64,000 bases of DNA from an uncultured Bacteroidales bacterium. GTDB lineage: Bacteria; Bacteroidota; Bacteroidia; Bacteroidales; Bacteroidaceae. Below the pieces are notes generated by a model. That model saw only the letters and a list, made by a program, of their open reading frames with translations, ran no database searches and was not told where the DNA came from. Made by a program: the position numbers and the translations under genes. Shown piece by piece: positions 59,844 through 64,000 of this stretch. Each line of letters starts with the position of its first letter. Within the stretch, counting starts at the first letter, position 1. Location of the stretch: assembly GCA_902801325.1 (NCBI GenBank), contig CADCHQ010000002.1, positions 62,001 through 126,000 on the forward strand. Reading direction: 5' to 3'.

Positions 59844-61247
59844 ATGGGAAATCCGAAAGCATTTCTGACAGTGCCTCGCAAGGAGGCAGGATACAGACCT
59901 ATTCACGACCGCATACACGATTTTGGTGAAGTGGAACAGACGCTCAACACCCGCGACCGCCAGGAGCAAGCCAGCCGCTGCATGGACTGCGGTGTGCCCT
60001 TCTGTCATTGGGCTTGTCCGCTTGGCAACAAAGACCCGGAATGGAACGATGCACTTTATCGCGGTGAGTGGGAAACGGCATATAAGTTATTGAAGAAGAC
60101 CAACCCCTTCCCCGAGTTCACGGGACGCATCTGCCCCGCGCTTTGCGAGAAAGCTTGCGTGCTTTACCATACGACGGGGGAGGCCGTCACCAATCGCGAG
60201 AATGAGGCAGCCATTGCCGAACGTGCATTTCTGGAAGGATATGTCACCATCGAGCATCCCGTGCGAAATGGCAAGAAGGTGGCTGTTGTCGGAAGTGGTC
60301 CTGCCGGATTGGCTGCGGCCAATGCGCTAAACTATATGGGCTACACTGTGACAGTCTTCGAGAAGGATGAAGCCGCAGGAGGACTTCTTCGCTATGGCAT
60401 TCCTAACTTCAAACTTAACAAGAAAATCATCGACAGGAGAATTCGAGTAATGGAGCAGGAGGGAATCTGTTTCCGTTATGGTGAAGAGATAATGTTCAAT
60501 ATTCAATGTTCTAACCGGACGGACGAAGTCCTACGCTTGCGTAGCGAAGTCGGAGCAAGAATGTTCAATGAATTCTCCGCCATCATCCTCGCCACCGGCA
60601 CCCCGAAAGCCCGCGACCTGAACGTTCCTGGCCGTGAACTGAGGGGTGTGCATCTTGCCCTCGAACTGCTCTCTCAGCAGAACCGTGTCCTTGCCGGCAT
60701 GGAGTTCTCGAAGGACGAGCACATCACGGCAAAGGGGAAGGATGTCCTCGTCATCGGTGGTGGCGACACGGGAAGCGACTGCATTGGTACGGCCCATCGG
60801 CAGGGTTGCAAGAGTGTAACGCAGATTGAGATTATGCCCAAGCCTCCCGTCGGCCATAATCCTTCCACACCTTGGCCCAACTGGCCTATCATCCTAAAGA
60901 CGACAAGCAGTCACGAAGAGGGCTGCACACGTCGGTGGAACATCAACACCCTCGAGTTCCTCGGAAAAGACGGGAAGGTGACGGGAGTCAGGGTGCAGGA
61001 GATAGACTGGAAGCCCAACCCGGAAGGCGGAAGGCCCATCATGGTGGAGAAGGGCGAACCGGAAATCATCAAGGCCGACCTCGTTCTGCTTGCTATGGGT
61101 TTCCTCAAGCCAAAGCATCCGCAATATCCCCCGAATGTCTTTGTCTGTGGCGATGCTGCCAACGGTGCTTCGCTTGTGGTTCGCGCCATTGCCTCCGGAC
61201 TTCAGACGGCAACCAAAGTCAACGAATACTTAAGTAAAACTCTTTAA
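59844..61247 (+). CDS. gltD: Glutamate synthase small subunit
   Basis: Start at ATG 59844; the longer frame overlaps gltB. About 467 residues. N-terminal ferredoxin-like domain CMDCGVPFCHWACPLGN and GRICPALCEKACVLYH, then two Rossmann folds: FAD site VAVVGSGPAGLAAANALN and NADPH site VLVIGGGDTGSDCIG. It passes NADPH electrons to GltB. Residues about 217-239 (MFNIQCSNRTDEVLRLRSEVGAR) are an in-frame 69-bp insertion between 10-bp direct repeats, positioned in a loop where orthologues have a short turn. Confidence 0.95.
   Translation: MGNPKAFLTVPRKEAGYRPIHDRIHDFGEVEQTLNTRDRQEQASRCMDCGVPFCHWACPLGNKDPEWNDALYRGEWETAYKLLKKTNPFPEFTGRICPALCEKACVLYHTTGEAVTNRENEAAIAERAFLEGYVTIEHPVRNGKKVAVVGSGPAGLAAANALNYMGYTVTVFEKDEAAGGLLRYGIPNFKLNKKIIDRRIRVMEQEGICFRYGEEIMFNIQCSNRTDEVLRLRSEVGARMFNEFSAIILATGTPKARDLNVPGRELRGVHLALELLSQQNRVLAGMEFSKDEHITAKGKDVLVIGGGDTGSDCIGTAHRQGCKSVTQIEIMPKPPVGHNPSTPWPNWPIILKTTSSHEEGCTRRWNINTLEFLGKDGKVTGVRVQEIDWKPNPEGGRPIMVEKGEPEIIKADLVLLAMGFLKPKHPQYPPNVFVCGDAANGASLVVRAIASGLQTATKVNEYLSKTL
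60491..60569. repeat. 69-bp in-frame insertion in gltD with 10-bp direct repeats
   Basis: AATGTTCAAT at 60491-60500 and again at 60560-60569, 69 bp (23 codons) apart. Between them a GC-rich core with CGCTTGCGTAGCGAAGTCGG and GAGCAAGAAT resembles the intergenic repeat at 44867-44945. Confidence 0.85.
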
Positions 61248-61300
61248 TTCATGGGGCAAGGAGCAAGGGGTATGGGGCAAGAGGATGCAACAATCAAAAG

Positions 61301-61347
61301 AAAAGCCCTCTTTCTTTGGGAGAGAGGGTTTGGGAGAGAGGCTTTTT
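61301..61347. terminator. Palindromic repeat acting as terminator-like hairpin before glnN
   Basis: AAAAGCC (61301) pairs with GGCTTTT (61340-61346) around inner CTCTTTC.../GGGAGAGAGG arms, followed by TTTAAATTTT. It may attenuate read-through from gltBD into the glutamine synthetase gene. A heptamer array follows (61348-61385). Confidence 0.6.
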
Positions 61348-61385
61348 AAATTTTCAATTTTAATCTTTAATTTTTAATCTTTTAT
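61348..61385. repeat. Heptamer array before the glutamine synthetase gene
   Basis: ATTTTCA, ATTTTAA, TCTTTAA, TTTTTAA, TCTTTTA in 7-bp register, directly upstream of ATAAACATACGACTATG. Confidence 0.7.
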
Positions 61386-61397
61386 AAACATACGACT

Positions 61398-63617
61398 ATG
61401 GCAAACGATTTAAGATTTCAGGTTGTTGGCGAGGCGTTCAAGAAGAAACCTCTCGACGTGATAGCACCGAGTGAAAGACCTTGCGAATACTTCGGCAAGC
61501 ATGTCTTCAATCGCGAAAAGATGTACAAGTACCTGCCCAAAGACGTCTACGGCAAGATGATGGACGTGATGGACAACGGCGCACAACTCGACCGCACTGT
61601 GGCCAACGCCGTAGCCAGCGGCATGATGCAATGGGCCAAAGAGAATGGTGTGACACACTACACACACTGGTTCCAGCCCCTGACAGAAGGCACAGCCGAG
61701 AAGCACGACTCGTTCATCGAACACGACGGCAAGGGAGGCATGATAGAGGAGTTCAGCGGCAAGTTACTTGTCCAGCAGGAACCCGATGCCTCTTCGTTCC
61801 CCAGTGGTGGCATCCGCAGCACATTCGAGGCTCGCGGCTATTCCGCATGGGACCCCACAAGCCCCGTCTTCATCATCGACGACACACTCATCATTCCCAC
61901 GGTATTCATCTCTTACAGCGGTGAGTCGCTCGACTACAAAGCACCCCTCTTGCGTGCTCTAAAAGCCGTCAACGTAGCTGCCACAGAGGTTTGTCACTAC
62001 TTCGACCCCGCAGTAAAGAAAGTGACCAGCAATCTCGGATGGGAACAAGAATACTTCCTCGTCGACGAAGGCCTCTATGCTGCCCGCCCCGACCTCCTTC
62101 TGACGGGTCGCACCCTCATGGGACATGATTCTGCCAAGAACCAGCAAATGGACGACCACTACTTCGGAAGCATTCCCGAGCGCGTGGCTGCCTTCATGCG
62201 CGACCTTGAGATACAAGCACTGATGCTCGGCATCCCCGTGAAGACACGACACAACGAGGTAGCACCCAACCAGTTCGAAGTAGCACCCATCTTCGAGGAC
62301 ACCAACTTGGCAGTCGACCACAACATGCTGCTCATGTCGCTCATGAAGCGCGTTGCCCGTAAGCATAGTTTCCGAGCCCTCCTGCACGAGAAGCCCTTTG
62401 CAGGCATCAACGGTTCCGGCAAGCACAACAACTGGAGTCTGTCGACCGACACTGGCATACTGCTCCATGCTCCTGGCAAGACACCCGAACAGAACCTGCG
62501 CTTCGCCACATTCATTGTCGAAACCCTAATGGGAGTCTACAAACACAACGGACTGCTGAAGGCCAGCATTATGAGTGCCACCAATGCCCACCGTCTGGGC
62601 GCCAACGAGGCACCACCAGCCATCATCAGTTCATTCTTGGGCAAACAACTCTCCGAATTGCTCGACCACATCGAGAAAGCCGACAAGGAAAACCTTTTCA
62701 CAATGGACGGCAAGCAAGGCATGAAGATGGACATCCCCGAAATACCCGAACTGCTCATCGACAACACCGACCGCAACCGCACAAGCCCATTCGCCTTCAC
62801 GGGAAACCGCTTTGAGTTCCGCGCCGTAGGCAGTGAAGCCAACTGCGCCAGTGCCATGATTACGCTCAACAGCGCCGTTGCAGAGGCACTCACCAGCTTC
62901 AAGAAACGCGTCGACGAGCGGATAAAGGTGATTGCAAAAGACTTCGAGCACTCCGAGCACAATGCCACCTACCACGCCATCATCGACGTCCTTCGCGAGG
63001 ACATCAAGACTTGCAAACCCATTCGGTTCGACGGTAACGGCTACAGCGACGAATGGAAGACCGAAGCCGCCCGTCGCGGACTCGACACCGAGACCTCCTG
63101 CCCCGTCATCTTCGAGCGCTACCTCGATGCCGACAGCATCCAAATGTTCGAGAGCCTCGGCGTGATGACCCAAAAGGAACTGGAGGCACGAAACGAGGTG
63201 AAGTGGGAAACCTACACCAAGAAGATTCAGATAGAAGCCCGCGTACTGGGCGACCTCTCCATGAACCACATCATCCCCGTCGCCACCAGTTACCAGAGCC
63301 AGCTCCTGCGCAACGTGGAACGCATGAGCAATGCCTTCCCTGCCGACAAGTCCGACAAGCTCAACGCCCGCAACCTCAAACTCATTGAAGAGATTGCCGA
63401 GCGAACCGCAACCATCGAGAAACTAGTAGAAGAACTCGTCAGCGCACGCAAGGTAGCTAACAAGATTGAGGACGAGCACCAGAAGGCCATCGCCTATCAC
63501 GACACCATTGCCCCGATGTTCGACGCCATCCGCTATCAGATCGACAAACTTGAACTCATCGTCGACGACAGCCTCTGGCCCCTGCCCAAGTACCGCGAAC
63601 TGCTGTTCATCAGATAG
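61398..63617 (+). CDS. glnN: Glutamine synthetase type III
   Basis: 739 residues, typical of GSIII (about 725), the large form found in Bacteroidota and cyanobacteria. Motifs: ESPTxW-like GWEQEYFLVD (metal Glu), NQFEVAP, HEKPFAGINGSGKHNNWSLSTD (substrate His) and a C-terminal helical region. It makes glutamine from glutamate, ammonia and ATP. It follows gltD by 150 bp with a hairpin between, so it may be co-transcribed only in part. A terminator follows. Confidence 0.96.
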   Translation: MANDLRFQVVGEAFKKKPLDVIAPSERPCEYFGKHVFNREKMYKYLPKDVYGKMMDVMDNGAQLDRTVANAVASGMMQWAKENGVTHYTHWFQPLTEGTAEKHDSFIEHDGKGGMIEEFSGKLLVQQEPDASSFPSGGIRSTFEARGYSAWDPTSPVFIIDDTLIIPTVFISYSGESLDYKAPLLRALKAVNVAATEVCHYFDPAVKKVTSNLGWEQEYFLVDEGLYAARPDLLLTGRTLMGHDSAKNQQMDDHYFGSIPERVAAFMRDLEIQALMLGIPVKTRHNEVAPNQFEVAPIFEDTNLAVDHNMLLMSLMKRVARKHSFRALLHEKPFAGINGSGKHNNWSLSTDTGILLHAPGKTPEQNLRFATFIVETLMGVYKHNGLLKASIMSATNAHRLGANEAPPAIISSFLGKQLSELLDHIEKADKENLFTMDGKQGMKMDIPEIPELLIDNTDRNRTSPFAFTGNRFEFRAVGSEANCASAMITLNSAVAEALTSFKKRVDERIKVIAKDFEHSEHNATYHAIIDVLREDIKTCKPIRFDGNGYSDEWKTEAARRGLDTETSCPVIFERYLDADSIQMFESLGVMTQKELEARNEVKWETYTKKIQIEARVLGDLSMNHIIPVATSYQSQLLRNVERMSNAFPADKSDKLNARNLKLIEEIAERTATIEKLVEELVSARKVANKIEDEHQKAIAYHDTIAPMFDAIRYQIDKLELIVDDSLWPLPKYRELLFIR

Positions 63618-63657
63618 TCCGAAGCAAAAACTCAAAATGTATAATGCATAAATAAGT

Positions 63658-63685
63658 AATCAGGAGACCTTCGGGCCTCCTGATT
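63658..63685. terminator. Terminator after glnN
   Basis: Arms AATCAGGAG and CTCCTGATT (9 bp) around ACCTTCGGGC, between convergent genes. Confidence 0.78.
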
Positions 63686-63711
63686 TGCTATAAGGAAACT
63701 TGGGTGAGGAA

Positions 63712-64000
63712 TTACTTGGGCAGGGTGACAGCGAAGTGGGGGTTGTCCGTGTGTGACTTGTGGACGAGGGACTTCAGTTCGGCCAGTTTTTCGGGATAGT
63801 CGGCTGCAAGGTTGTGATCCTCATGAATGTCGGTTGCCAGATCGTAGAGTTCGGAAACACCCTTCTTCACAATGAGTTTCCAGTTGCCCTGACGAACGGC
63901 AATCTGATTGGTCTCGTTGAACTCCCAGTAGAAGTAGTCGTGTGACTGCTGTGCGGCATCGTTGCCCAAGAGCGTGGGCAGGAAGGAGATGCCGTCGAAG
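63712..64000 (-). CDS. Sulfatase, C-terminal part (cut by the window edge)
   Basis: Only the end of the protein is present; the frame continues open past 64000 (reading DGISFLPTLLGN upstream of NDAAQQSHDYFYWEF). 'DGISFLPTLLG..Q..HDYxYWEF', 'AVRQGNWKLI' and 'ELYDLATDIHEDHNLAADYPEKLAEL' are the standard closing motifs of arylsulfatase-type enzymes. The catalytic Cys/Ser region lies beyond the window, so substrate and anaerobic activation motif cannot be judged. Confidence 0.88.
   Translation of the reverse strand, partial: FDGISFLPTLLGNDAAQQSHDYFYWEFNETNQIAVRQGNWKLIVKKGVSELYDLATDIHEDHNLAADYPEKLAELKSLVHKSHTDNPHFAVTLPK

Noticed and set aside
63712..63969. Small complete 85-residue protein
   Set aside because: The apparent start is a TTG inside a sulfatase frame that stays open to the window edge.

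Overview
The window looks like a chromosomal segment of a gut or rumen Prevotella-type member of the Bacteroidota. Pointers are the TAnnTTTG promoter boxes (two with a TTG exactly 20 nt upstream), a type III glutamine synthetase, LL-diaminopimelate aminotransferase, a BtuG-type B12 surface lipoprotein, GH43/GH97/GH88/GH20 enzymes, and C-terminal tails ending in an 'NGKK' motif. No rRNA, tRNA, transposase, phage gene or CRISPR array was found. Thirty-eight complete protein genes and one partial gene are described.

Layout. 0-4.6 kb (+): a GH3-family adenylating enzyme, an Ig-like lipoprotein and a DUF3108 protein. 4.7-14.8 kb (-): a degradative run read as SDR epimerase, alginate-lyase-like enzyme, lyase/beta-helix fusion, GH97 and a GH43-GH88 fusion, with no SusC/SusD pair. 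14.9-17.1 kb (+): RNase R, followed by a structured 76-bp tandem repeat. 17.5-21.3 kb (-): a secreted PI-PLC-like protein with dockerin-like repeats, and UDP-galactopyranose mutase. 21.3-32.4 kb (-): a cobalamin uptake operon behind a B12 riboswitch (DUF4465 lipoprotein, BtuG-like propeller, PKD lipoprotein, BtuB, BtuF, BtuC, then BtuD), with a GH20 gene carrying its own promoter placed between BtuC and BtuD. 32.6-36.6 kb (-): a minimal TatAC translocase with two twin-arginine Fe-S proteins. 36.7-39.6 kb (-): a large GH43. 39.7-43.1 kb (+): an AGCS amino-acid/sodium symporter and topoisomerase III. 43.2-55.0 kb (-) and 55.2-63.6 kb (+): a nitrogen block in two divergent halves. GlnK, Amt, a porin-like protein, DapF, DapL, PyrG, a PurF-like protein, GlmS and AsnB run leftward; GltB, GltD and GSIII run rightward. 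The edge holds the C-terminal end of a sulfatase.

Functionally, the right half links ammonium entry (Amt/GlnK) and assimilation (GSIII plus GOGAT) to five glutamine-using enzymes for CTP, purine, glucosamine, asparagine and glutamate synthesis. The middle moves B12 from the cell surface to the cytoplasm. The left half cleaves uronate-containing glycans.

The most unusual signal is the repeat landscape. GC-rich palindromic elements (C-rich arm, CCCGAGG-like centre, G-rich arm) occur between genes and also in frame inside at least nine proteins, including PyrG and GltB. Degenerate 7-bp tandem arrays fill many gene gaps and, inside genes, encode 7-residue peptide repeats. A 69-bp in-frame segment of gltD lies between 10-bp direct repeats. 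The RNase R tail repeat forms hairpins with compensatory base changes, and 22-bp periodic arrays follow two stop codons.
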